A DNA stretch of 64,000 nt from Streptomyces sp. CB02366 (GTDB lineage Bacteria > Actinomycetota > Actinomycetes > Streptomycetales > Streptomycetaceae). Location: assembly GCF_001905905.1 (NCBI RefSeq), contig NZ_LIVT01000012.1, positions 96,402 through 160,401 of the forward strand, written 5' to 3'. Under the pieces are notes generated by a model. It saw only the letters and a program-made list of their open reading frames with translations, made no database searches and was not told the origin of the DNA. Each line of letters opens with the position of its first letter. Position 1 is the first letter of the stretch. Positions 18,569 through 26,178 of the stretch are shown here, in pieces. A program made the position numbers and the translations under genes.

Positions 18569-19327
18569 TCAGCCTCCGGCCATCGCGCCCGGCCGGCCCG
18601 GGGCGTCCGCGTCACCGACGAAGCTGTAACAGGGCAGGGGGCCCGCGAAGCGGATCTCGACGCGGCTCCGGCGCGCTTCGGCCAGTCGCTCGGCCGCCGT
18701 ACGGAATCGTTCGCTGTGGCCGCGCGGGACCAGGAAGGACGTGTTCAGCGCGCACCCCTGGACCTCGGGCCCGGGGACGGCCGCACGGGCCAGCGGGGCG
18801 AGTTCGCGCAGCACCTCCCGGCCCGCCTCGGCCGCGCGGCGTGTCAGTGCCGAGGCCACCGCTTCGCCCAGCCGGACGCTGGCCTCGTATCCGGGCCGGC
18901 GGCGCGCCTCGTCCCGCAGCCGCCGTACGACGGCGTCCTCGACCACCACTTCGGCCAGGGAGTCGGGAGCCGGCAGGGCCTTGACGTTGACCTCGACGTG
19001 TCCGTCCAACTGCTCCAGGGTGGCGAGGTGGCTCCTCCGCGCCCCGGCCAGGCGGGCGAGCAGGGTGTCCTCGTCCGGGGCCACCATCCCGAAACGCATC
19101 GGCAGCACGGGGCCGCCCTCCGCCAGGCCCATCAGGAGGTTCTGATGGGCCAGCAGGTCCCGCCGCCGGGCACGCAGGCGCGCGGGGGCGTCACTGACCA
19201 CCGCGGCGATCCCGCCCGTGGTGACGGTGCGCGGAACACCGGGCGGGTCGCCCACGCCGCCCGTCCCCGCGGGCAGGGGGGTCCCGCGGCGCACCACGGC
19301 GTAGACGTACAGTCCGGCGCCGGCCAC
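18569..19327 (-). CDS. gvpF: Gas vesicle protein GvpF (operon 1)
   Basis: A 252-residue GvpL/F family protein: GLYVYAVVRRGTPLP at the start, LAHQNLLMGLAEGGPVLPMRFG as signature and FAGPLPCYSFVG at the end. In cyanobacteria GvpF sits at the gas-facing side of vesicles and helps assembly. The GTG start at 19327 lies 3 bases after the gvpA stop, so it is translationally coupled to the shell gene. Confidence 0.92.
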   Translation of the reverse strand: MAGAGLYVYAVVRRGTPLPAGTGGVGDPPGVPRTVTTGGIAAVVSDAPARLRARRRDLLAHQNLLMGLAEGGPVLPMRFGMVAPDEDTLLARLAGARRSHLATLEQLDGHVEVNVKALPAPDSLAEVVVEDAVVRRLRDEARRRPGYEASVRLGEAVASALTRRAAEAGREVLRELAPLARAAVPGPEVQGCALNTSFLVPRGHSERFRTAAERLAEARRSRVEIRFAGPLPCYSFVGDADAPGRPGAMAGG

Positions 19328-19330
19328 GGC

Positions 19331-19795
19331 TCACGCCTCCGCTCGGCGGCGCCGGCTCGCGCCGCCGCCGCTGCGGGCGGGGGCCCGGCGCTTCTTTGGA
19401 CGCGGTTCCTCTTCCTCTTCCTCCACCTCGTCGGACGCGTCGTCCTGCCCCACCGCTCTGCGTACGGTGTCGCCCACCGTCTCCGCGGCCTTGCGCACCT
19501 TGCGCTTGCCGATGGACTTCGCAGCGCTGCCGCTGAGCAGTTCGGGGACGGTCGTGCTGCCGGAGTCCCGCTCCAGGTCCAGCCGGTTGCACGCCTCGGC
19601 GAAGCGGAGGTAGGTGTCCACGCTGGCCACGACGATACGGGCGTCGATCTTGATGATCTCGATGCCGACCAGGGAGATCCGGACGAACACGTCGATGACC
19701 ATGCCCCGGTCCAGGATGAGTTCCAGAACGTCGTACAGGGTGCCGGCGCGAGGCGGACACGGAGCTATCTCGTCGGCGTAGGTCGTGGCCGTCAT
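19331..19795 (-). CDS. gvpA: Gas vesicle shell protein GvpA with long charged C-terminal tail (operon 1)
   Basis: A 154-residue protein. Residues ~18-77 are the GvpA shell core (LYDVLELILDRGMVIDVFVR, IEIIKIDARIVVASVDTYLR, FAEACNRLDLE), nearly identical to copy 2. Classical GvpA is about 70-75 residues; here ~77 more follow, with a helical basic part, then EVEEEEEEPRPKKRR and a Ser/Gly/Arg end. The core should form the ribs of the vesicle wall, with the tail on the cytoplasmic face if assembled normally. Second gene of the operon after gvpO. Confidence 0.93.
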   Translation of the reverse strand: MTATTYADEIAPCPPRAGTLYDVLELILDRGMVIDVFVRISLVGIEIIKIDARIVVASVDTYLRFAEACNRLDLERDSGSTTVPELLSGSAAKSIGKRKVRKAAETVGDTVRRAVGQDDASDEVEEEEEEPRPKKRRAPARSGGGASRRRRAEA

Positions 19796-19832
19796 GAGGG
19801 TGGGTCCTTCCAGCTGATCGGACGGTCGGGGA

Positions 19833-20153
19833 TCACTCGTCTGCGGAGCCGCGCCGGTAGCGACGGACCCGGCGGTACTCCTGGAGCTCTCCGGCTCCGT
19901 CCAGACGCACCTCGTAGGAGGCGAGCAGGCTCGTCGTGTCGGGGATCCGAGGCACCTCGAGGACGTCCACGACCACGCACCAGCCGTCGTCGTCCGAGCG
20001 CCGGACCGCGGAGACGCCTTCGGCGGGGTGGTCGATCAGCCCCTCCAGGCTCCGGCAGGCGGCCCGAGCGGCGTGCTCGGGCCCCTTGGTGGACGCCGGC
20101 TTCTTCCGGGTCCTGGCCGGGCCGGTGGCCCGTGCCGAACGTTGGTCTGCCAT
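19833..20153 (-). CDS. gvpO: Gas vesicle protein GvpO (operon 1)
   Basis: A 106-residue GvpO: helical N-terminus with ARAACRSLEGLIDHPAEGV, then the two-strand signature GWCVVVDVLEVPRIPDTTSLLASYEVRLD and a basic end RRVRRYRRGSADE. GvpO is an accessory protein with a suggested regulatory role in haloarchaea. ATG 20153 starts operon 1; no good ribosome binding site is seen, so it may be leaderless or weakly translated. The promoter should lie in 20154-20373. Confidence 0.88.
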   Translation of the reverse strand: MADQRSARATGPARTRKKPASTKGPEHAARAACRSLEGLIDHPAEGVSAVRRSDDDGWCVVVDVLEVPRIPDTTSLLASYEVRLDGAGELQEYRRVRRYRRGSADE

Positions 20154-20373
20154 AGCGCCCAGTCTCGTCACATTCGGGCATTCCGCATCTCGGGCGGGCC
20201 GATGGTGCGGGACGTCTCCGCGCCGTGGGCGGGTCGCGGTTCTCCTTTGCGGCCCCCGGTCGGTCCTCCCGCCCGTGCGGACCGGCGGCCGGCCGTGCCC
20301 GGGGCGGCTTCGCCGGGCGCGGCCCCCCGGGAGAGTGAATCCCGCGGGGGCGTCCACGGTGGTCCCCGTGTGC

Positions 20374-20401
20374 GAGGCGGGCTCCGAGGGGCGCCCGCCT
20401 C
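20374..20401 (-). terminator. Terminator at the end of the sortase gene
   Basis: GAGGCGGGC (20374-20382) pairs exactly with GCCCGCCTC (20393-20401) around a 10-base loop. On the minus strand it starts within the sortase stop codon, so it would end that transcript before gvpO. Confidence 0.45.
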
Positions 20402-21179
20402 ATGCCTTCGCGACGCCGGTGAGATGCGCGAAGACGACGACGTTGGCCGCATAGCCGGCCTTCTTGTCGAAGCGTCCGCCGCAGGTGATCAGCCGCAGTT
20501 CCGGCCGTCCCCGCTCTCCGTAGACCTCTTTGTCGGGGAAGGACGCCTTCTGGTACGTGCGGACCGCGTCGACGGTGAAGACCGCCGTACGCCGGTCGGC
20601 CCGGGTGACCCGGACGGTGTTGCCGGGGCGCAGCATGCTGATGTTGAGGAACACGGCGGGCCCGGTCAGGGTGTCCCGGTGTCCGATCGCCAGCGCGGTC
20701 CCCTTCTCGCCCGGCGTCGGCCCGTCGCGGTGCCAGCCGACCAGCTTCGGCTTGCTGATGGGCGGGGTCCCCGGGTGGCCGGCCGGGTCGAGGGGGAGCC
20801 CCACGACCGGCGCCTCCAGCGACAGGGCGGGGATCGACAGTTTCGTCGCCGGCGACCGGGGGAGCGGCGACGGCGGGGGAGCGGATCTCGTCGGCTTCGC
20901 CGCCCGCTTCCCCGCCGCCCTGCTCCCGTCCGGGTGCCCGGGGTGCGCCGCCGGGGAGGAGGAGGGGCCCGCCTCCCGTCCCGGCGGCGCCTGCTGGGAC
21001 ACCTTTCCGTCGCCGGGGGCCGACGCGGTCGCGGCTCCGTGGTCAGGGGAGGCGCCGCACCCCTGGACCACGGTGGCCACGATCGAGAAGGTGACGCTCA
21101 GCGTCATGGTGAGACGGGTGGCGCGGCTCGGTCCGCGCCGCCGTCGCCGACGACGGTGAACCGTGTTACGCGGCGCCAT
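20400..21179 (-). CDS. Class F sortase
   Basis: A 259-residue protein with an N-terminal hydrophobic anchor after a basic stretch (MAPRNTVHRRRRRRR, then LTMTLSVTFSIVATVVQGCG), a Pro/Ser/Ala-rich linker and a C-terminal sortase beta-barrel. The catalytic triad is visible: His in LAIGHRDTLTGP, Cys in LRLITCGGRFD and the Arg just after it. KLVGWHRDGPTPGEKGTALAIGH is typical of class F. It should act outside the membrane as a transpeptidase. The start overlaps the 3' end of the surface-protein gene by 14 bp, so the pair is co-transcribed and the neighbour is a likely substrate or partner. Confidence 0.88.
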   Translation of the reverse strand: MAPRNTVHRRRRRRRGPSRATRLTMTLSVTFSIVATVVQGCGASPDHGAATASAPGDGKVSQQAPPGREAGPSSSPAAHPGHPDGSRAAGKRAAKPTRSAPPPSPLPRSPATKLSIPALSLEAPVVGLPLDPAGHPGTPPISKPKLVGWHRDGPTPGEKGTALAIGHRDTLTGPAVFLNISMLRPGNTVRVTRADRRTAVFTVDAVRTYQKASFPDKEVYGERGRPELRLITCGGRFDKKAGYAANVVVFAHLTGVAKA

Positions 21180-21759
21180 GCGTGCGGCGGCGGGCGGAGC
21201 GGCGGGCGAGGAAGAGACCGAGGACGCCCACGCCCCCGGCGGCCAGCGCCGAGGTGGCGCCGAGCGACATGCCGCCGTCCCCGGCGGTGCTGCTCTCGAC
21301 GGTCGGGACACCGCCGCCGCCCGCGGGCACGCCCCCGGTGGGACGGCAGTCGACGGTGAAGAGCTTCTCCTTGGGCGTGCCGCCCGGGAACGTCCAGGTC
21401 ACCTTGTACTGGCCGTTGGGCAGCGAGTACTCCTGCGTGTTGCCGAGCCCCGCGGTCAGGGCGACGGCCGCGGTGAGCGTGGGACGGGTCGGGGTGGCCG
21501 GCTGGGGGGTGACGGTGACGTTGACCAGGGGCACGGTCTCGAAGTTGACGGCTGCCAGGGTGAAACGGCAGATCTTGATCTCGTCACGCGGGTCGCTGTT
21601 GGGCGTGCCCGGCTTGTGGATCTTGATCTCGCCGAGGTCGCCGGGGGCGGCGGAAGCGGTGGACGCGCCGGAGAGGGAGAGACCGGTGACGGCGACGGCG
21701 GTGACCGCGGCGGCGCCGAGGCGTCGGACGGAGGTGCGCGAGAGGGTGAACGACGACAT
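21166..21759 (-). CDS. Secreted cell-surface protein with C-terminal membrane anchor, paired with the sortase
   Basis: A 197-residue protein with a signal peptide (basic start, LGAAAVTAVAVTGLSLSGAS, cleavage near ASAAP), a mature domain with two Cys and strands such as GQYKVTWTFPGG, a Gly/Pro/Ser linker, and a C-terminal hydrophobic stretch ALAAGGVGVLGLFLARRSARRR. That end has the layout of a sortase sorting signal (hydrophobic, then Arg-rich), but no LPxTG is visible. ATG 21759 has AGGAG five bases upstream. Function is unknown. Confidence 0.8.
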   Translation of the reverse strand: MSSFTLSRTSVRRLGAAAVTAVAVTGLSLSGASTASAAPGDLGEIKIHKPGTPNSDPRDEIKICRFTLAAVNFETVPLVNVTVTPQPATPTRPTLTAAVALTAGLGNTQEYSLPNGQYKVTWTFPGGTPKEKLFTVDCRPTGGVPAGGGGVPTVESSTAGDGGMSLGATSALAAGGVGVLGLFLARRSARRRTHGAA

Positions 21760-21987
21760 GACGACTCCTGAGTGGTGAGATTGTCGTACTAATCGGGGTG
21801 CAGTTACAGAAATGCCACACGCATCCGATGACGAGACGTCACCGAGCCGACACGCGCCCGCATTTGCCCCGAAAGGAGCACACCGGTCAACGTCCGGGGC
21901 CGGGAACCGCGTGAGCCGAGGGTGCTCGCGCCTGCGGTGAAAGGCCCCACGCCTGCATAACGGCGCTGGTCGGGGTAGCCGCCGTTC

Positions 21988-23142
21988 ATGGCAGACGAAC
22001 AGCGCACCCAGCAGGGCTCCCGGTACGGAAAGGTCCCGGAGAGCCGCGACGGAACGGGACGGACGGAGGAGGGGCGCCTGCGTGGGCCGGCCGGCCCCGA
22101 CGACGGGGCGGAGCGCGACACGCCGGACGCGGCGGCCGGCCCCGACGACCGGGTGAAGCGTGACGCGCCGGACACGCCGACCGACCTGCACAGGGCGTCC
22201 TGGTGGGCGGTCCTCAAGCGAACGGTGAAGGAGACCCAGCGGGACGAACTGACCGACCGGGCTGCGGGGCTCACCTACTACGGAATCCTCTCGCTCTTCC
22301 CGGCCCTCCTCGTCCTGGTCTCCCTCCTCGGGATCGCGGGCGAGTCGACCACGCGGAAGGCGCTGGAGCACGTCGAGAAGCTGGCCCCGGGAGCCGCCAA
22401 GGACGTGATCAAGAGCGCGATCACCCAGCTGGAGGGGAGCGGCGGCACCGGCTCGGTGCTGGCGGTCGTCGGTCTGCTGGGGTCGCTGTGGGTCGCCTCC
22501 GGCTATGTGGCGGCCTTCATGCGGGCGGCGAACGCGGTCTACGACCTGCCGGAGGGCCGCCCGCTGTGGAAGGTACTCCCGGTGCGCGTGGGGCTCACCC
22601 TGGTGCTCATGGTGCTGGCCGCCGTCTGCGCCCTGATGGTGGTGCTGAGCGGAGGAATCGCCCGTGAACTCGGCTCGCTGCTGGGCGTCGGCGACACCGC
22701 CCTGCTGGTCTGGTCGATCGCCAAGTGGCCCGTCCTGGTCGTCTTCGTGGCCGCCATGCTGGCGCTCCTGTACTGGGCGGCGCCGAACGCCAAGGGGCGG
22801 GGCTTCGCCTTCGGCTCCCTGGGCAGCGTGCTGGCGCTGCTGATCTGGATGGCGGCCTCCGCCGGGTTCGCGTTCTACGTCGCCAACTTCGGCTCGTACA
22901 ACAAGACCTACGGTGCGCTGGCCGGCGTCATCGTCTTCCTGGTCTGGCTGTGGATCACCAACCTGGCGATCCTGCTGGGGCTGGAGTTCGACGCGGAGAT
23001 GGCGCGCGAGCGCGCCATCCTGGGCGGTCTGCCTCCGTACGAGGAGCCCTACGTCGAGCCCCGCGACACCCGCTCCTGGTCCGAGGAGGACCGCCGGGCC
23101 ATGGGCGAGACGGGCCCCTCCAGCGACCTGCGGTCCGGCTGA
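21988..23142 (+). CDS. YihY/BrkB family inner-membrane protein
   Basis: A 384-residue protein. The first ~70 residues are charged and disordered; then comes the YihY/BrkB (once called virulence factor BrkB) membrane domain with about six helices. Markers are DRAAGLTYYGILSLFPALLV, GLLGSLWVASGYVAAFMRA and GVIVFLVWLWITNLAILLG. The last ~40 residues are cytoplasmic and charged. The family was once proposed to be RNase BN, which was later rejected; its transport role is unproven. It is divergent from the sortase pair, with a 228-bp gap. Confidence 0.9.
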   Translation: MADEQRTQQGSRYGKVPESRDGTGRTEEGRLRGPAGPDDGAERDTPDAAAGPDDRVKRDAPDTPTDLHRASWWAVLKRTVKETQRDELTDRAAGLTYYGILSLFPALLVLVSLLGIAGESTTRKALEHVEKLAPGAAKDVIKSAITQLEGSGGTGSVLAVVGLLGSLWVASGYVAAFMRAANAVYDLPEGRPLWKVLPVRVGLTLVLMVLAAVCALMVVLSGGIARELGSLLGVGDTALLVWSIAKWPVLVVFVAAMLALLYWAAPNAKGRGFAFGSLGSVLALLIWMAASAGFAFYVANFGSYNKTYGALAGVIVFLVWLWITNLAILLGLEFDAEMARERAILGGLPPYEEPYVEPRDTRSWSEEDRRAMGETGPSSDLRSG

Positions 23143-23166
23143 ACGGCGCGCCCCGCCCCGCCGGCC

Positions 23167-23454
23167 TCACTCGCGCAGGCGCGGCTTCCGCTCGGTTCCG
23201 GCCAGCGCGCGGTCGAGGGCGGCCACGCCGAGGCCGGCCAGGACGATCTGGAGGAGCCACTCGATCCAGTCGACGCCCCGGGTGGCCGCCACTCCCGACA
23301 AGGACGCCAGCAGGGAGCCCAGGAGCGCGGCGGCGACGCCGACGACGAACGTCCACAGCACGCCGATGTGCTGGCGGCCGGGCAGGACGAGGCGCCCCAG
23401 CAGACCGACCGCCGCACCGATGAACACGGCGCTGACGACTCCGGAGATTTCCAT
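23167..23454 (-). CDS. GlsB/YeaQ/YmgE family stress membrane protein
   Basis: A 95-residue protein with three hydrophobic segments. Gly-rich helices (VVSAVFIGAAVGLLGRLVLPG, TFVVGVAAALLGSLLA) fit the transglycosylase-associated GlsB/YeaQ family, small stress-induced membrane proteins of unknown activity. ATG 23454 is preceded by AAGGAG at a slightly long spacing. It converges on the yihY-like gene 24 bp away and is divergent from gvp operon 2. Confidence 0.85.
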   Translation of the reverse strand: MEISGVVSAVFIGAAVGLLGRLVLPGRQHIGVLWTFVVGVAAALLGSLLASLSGVAATRGVDWIEWLLQIVLAGLGVAALDRALAGTERKPRLRE

Positions 23455-23700
23455 GGCTGACCACTCCTTCGGGGACGGCGTGTCCGCCTCGCCTACCCCG
23501 CGCGGCGGCGAGAACCCCCGCCGCGCACGGGACGCGAACCCCCCTGCCGCCAGGGGGAGAGGAACCGGCGGCCGGATTCGGAAATCGCGGTTATCGATCG
23601 CTCCGTTCGCGCATATGTCCGGATCGCAGGGGCAGGCGGATGTCAGCCAAGGACGACGGAGACCGGTCAGTGAGCGGTCATCCCCGGCGACAGGTGAAGG

Positions 23701-24000
23701 ATGAGCACCGAGAAGAAGACCGATGAAGAGCACGACGGAAAGCGCGTCGACGTTCCTACCGCCATGCGGCAGGCGTCCGCACAGCTCACGGAATTGCTCC
23801 AGTGCGAGCCCGGTTCTGTTTCCTCGGTGAAGGCCACCGAGAGCGGCTGGTCGGCGGACGTGGAGGTCGTCGAGCTGGAGCGGGTGCCGGACACCATGAG
23901 TGTGATGGCCTCGTACCGGGTCGAACTCGATCCCCAGGGAACGCTTTTGTCCTACGAGCGGCTGCGCCGGTATGCCCGCGGCCAGATCGATCGACGCTGA
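23701..24000 (+). CDS. gvpO: Gas vesicle protein GvpO (operon 2)
   Basis: A 99-residue GvpO, first gene of the second operon. SGWSADVEVVELERVPDTMSVMASYRVELD is the family signature and RLRRYARGQIDRR the basic end, matching copy 1. ATG 23701 directly follows AGGTGAAGG. About 250 bp separate it from the divergent GlsB gene and should hold the promoter. Confidence 0.9.
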   Translation: MSTEKKTDEEHDGKRVDVPTAMRQASAQLTELLQCEPGSVSSVKATESGWSADVEVVELERVPDTMSVMASYRVELDPQGTLLSYERLRRYARGQIDRR

Positions 24001-24071
24001 CATTCCGTCGTCAGATGCAACGGAGATCGCCGAAAGGCGGTCTCGCGGAAGATCACCGAAAGGAGTTCCCC

Positions 24072-24512
24072 ATGTCCCTCGTTCAACAGAGCAATGCGAC
24101 GTCCGGTGGGAGCGGCTCGGGAAATCTCTACGACGTTCTTGAACTCATACTCGACCGCGGACTCGTCATCGACGCATTCGTCCGTGTCTCCCTGGTCGGT
24201 ATCGAAATCCTCAAAATCGACGTACGGGTGGTCGTCGCGAGTGTCGACACCTACCTGAGGTTCGCCGAAGCCTGCAACCGCCTCGACCTGGAATCCGGCC
24301 GCAAGGCGCCGAGCCAGCTCACCGACCTGGTCGGCGACATGACCGAGAGCGGCGCCAAGGGCAAGTCGAAGGGCGCGCTCTCCGGCGCCGTGGAGGCCTT
24401 CACCGAATCGTTGCAGAGCAAGAACGGCGAGTCGGAGGAAGAGGAGCAGCCGCGCAAGCGCACTGCCCGTAAGACCACGTCCACCCGTCAGTCCCAGCGA
24501 CGCGAGGAGTAG
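24072..24512 (+). CDS. gvpA: Gas vesicle shell protein GvpA with long charged C-terminal tail (operon 2)
   Basis: A 146-residue protein. Residues ~18-77 form the GvpA shell core, differing from copy 1 at only a few conservative positions (for example GLVIDAFVRVSLVGIEILKI). The ~70-residue tail is unrelated in sequence to copy 1 but alike in composition: a helical part, then SEEEEQPRKRTARKTT, acidic followed by basic. AAAGGAG lies upstream of ATG 24072. Confidence 0.93.
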   Translation: MSLVQQSNATSGGSGSGNLYDVLELILDRGLVIDAFVRVSLVGIEILKIDVRVVVASVDTYLRFAEACNRLDLESGRKAPSQLTDLVGDMTESGAKGKSKGALSGAVEAFTESLQSKNGESEEEEQPRKRTARKTTSTRQSQRREE

Positions 24513-24514
24513 CG

Positions 24515-25225
24515 GTGCCCACCTACATCTACGCCATCACCGGAGCCGACCACCCCATGCCGCTGGAGGGCCTGCACGGCGTGGGCGACCCGCCCTCGGA
24601 GCTGCGTACCGTCCGCACCGGCCGACTGGCCGCCGTGGTCGGCGACGCGCCCGCCGGACTCCGCGCCAAGCGACGCGATGTGATGGCCCATCAGAACGTG
24701 CTGGAAGCGCTGATGGCGGGCGGCGCGACCCTGCCGATGAGGTTCGGCCTGGTGGGCCCCGGCGACGACGAGGTCACCGCGGCGCTGGAGCGGGAGGCCG
24801 ACGCGTACGAGGAGCGGCTGGCGGAGCTGGACGGCCAGGTGGAGTACAACCTCAAGGCCGGCCGGGAGGAGGACGACCTCCTCCGGGAGATCATGACCGA
24901 GTCCGACGAGATCCGGCAGCTCAACGAGCGGGTCCGGGCCCAGGGCAGCCACGACGACCGGATCGCCCTGGGAGAGCTGGTGGCGCGCGAGGTGACCGCC
25001 CGCGGGCAGCGGGAGGCGGAGGACGTCGCGCAGCGACTGGCGGACGCCGCCACCCGCAGCTCGCACGCGGAACCGGCCCCGCAGCAGTTCCTCAACCTGT
25101 CCTTCCTGGTGCCCCGCGCGGAGACCGAGGGCTTCGTGGCGGCGGTCCAGAAGGAGGCCGACCGGCGCGGCGACGCCTACACGTTCACGCTGACGGGCCC
25201 GCTGCCGCCGTACAGCTTCGTCTGA
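24515..25225 (+). CDS. gvpF: Gas vesicle protein GvpF (operon 2)
   Basis: A 236-residue GvpL/F family protein: TYIYAITGADHPMPLEGLHG at the start, MAHQNVLEALMAGGATLPMRFG as signature and LTGPLPPYSFV at the end. The GTG start lies 2 bases after the gvpA stop, as in operon 1. Assembly protein for the GvpA shell. Confidence 0.92.
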   Translation: MPTYIYAITGADHPMPLEGLHGVGDPPSELRTVRTGRLAAVVGDAPAGLRAKRRDVMAHQNVLEALMAGGATLPMRFGLVGPGDDEVTAALEREADAYEERLAELDGQVEYNLKAGREEDDLLREIMTESDEIRQLNERVRAQGSHDDRIALGELVAREVTARGQREAEDVAQRLADAATRSSHAEPAPQQFLNLSFLVPRAETEGFVAAVQKEADRRGDAYTFTLTGPLPPYSFV

Positions 25226-25279
25226 CCGCCGCGGCCCGCCCGTCCGTCCGGTCCCGGGAGCGGAGGTGAGACGTCCGCC

Positions 25280-25537
25280 ATGGGCCTCATCAGCAGCATC
25301 CTGACCCTGCCGCTGGCCCCCGTACGGGGGACGGCCTGGGTACTCGACCAGGTCGTCCAGGCGGCCGAGCAGGAGTACTACGACCCGGAGCCGGTACGCG
25401 CCCAGCTGGCGCAACTGGAGCAGGACCTGAAGAACGGCCTCATCGACGACGAGGAGTTCGACCGGCTCGAGGACGAACTGCTCGACCGGCTGGACGAGAT
25501 CGAGGCGTACCGGAACAGCACGCGGCAGGGGCCGTGA
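25280..25537 (+). CDS. gvpG: Gas vesicle protein GvpG (operon 2)
   Basis: An 85-residue GvpG: MGLISSILTLPLAPVRGTAWVLDQVVQAAEQ, then LEQDLKNGLIDDEEFDRLEDELLDRL. It is co-linear with copy 1. Spacing to gvpF is 54 bp here against 2 bp in operon 1. Confidence 0.9.
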   Translation: MGLISSILTLPLAPVRGTAWVLDQVVQAAEQEYYDPEPVRAQLAQLEQDLKNGLIDDEEFDRLEDELLDRLDEIEAYRNSTRQGP

Positions 25538-25587
25538 ACGTCAGACGCCACCACACGTGACCGGGGGAGATCAGAGGTGCATCGCAC

Positions 25588-26178
25588 ATGACGAAGAACG
25601 CCAAGATAGGCGCGGCCCTGGTAGGGGGATACCTGCTGGGGCGTACGAAGAAGGCCAAACTCGCCCTGGGGTTCGGGATGTTCCTCCTCGGCAAGAAGAT
25701 GGACCTCGACCCGCGGCAGCTCGGCAGAATGCTGGCCGACTCGCCGGTCCTGGGCTCGCTCAACGACCAGGTGCGCAAGGAACTGGTGGACGCCACCAAG
25801 ACGGCCGCCACCAAGGCCCTCACCCAGCGGGCCGGCAGCCTCGCGGACTCTCTGCAGCAGCGCACGCAGGCGCTGGGGGCGGGATCCGCGGCCGAGGACG
25901 AGGAGACCGGCGAGGACGACGAGCCGGCCGAGGACGAGGAGCCGAAGAAGGACGCCCGCGCGGACCGGGACGAGGACACCGGCGGGAGCGGGAAGCGCAA
26001 GCGCGCCCCCCGCAAGACCGCCTCCTCCGAATCCTCCTCCAGGAGCGGTTCCTCGTCCGGCGCCGGCCGGTCGGGAAGCGGAAGCAAGTCGGCCGCCCCC
26101 GCCCGCAAGCGCGGCAGCGCCGCCCGCAAGACCGCGTCCTCCGGCGCCCGCAAGGCCCGGGGAGGCGACGATGCCTGA
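25588..26178 (+). CDS. gvpY: GvpY with charged, Arg/Lys/Ser-rich tail (operon 2)
   Basis: A 196-residue protein, about 95 residues shorter than copy 1. The N-terminal domain (ALVGGYLLGRTKKAKLALGF, then NDQVRKELVDATKTAATKAL) is conserved. It is followed by an acidic block (EDEETGEDDEPAEDEEP) and a basic Ser/Arg/Lys tail ending PARKRGSAARKTAS. Only the acidic-then-basic order is shared with copy 1, not the PAKKA repeats. It overlaps gvpZ by 8 bp. Role unknown. Confidence 0.82.
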   Translation: MTKNAKIGAALVGGYLLGRTKKAKLALGFGMFLLGKKMDLDPRQLGRMLADSPVLGSLNDQVRKELVDATKTAATKALTQRAGSLADSLQQRTQALGAGSAAEDEETGEDDEPAEDEEPKKDARADRDEDTGGSGKRKRAPRKTASSESSSRSGSSSGAGRSGSGSKSAAPARKRGSAARKTASSGARKARGGDDA

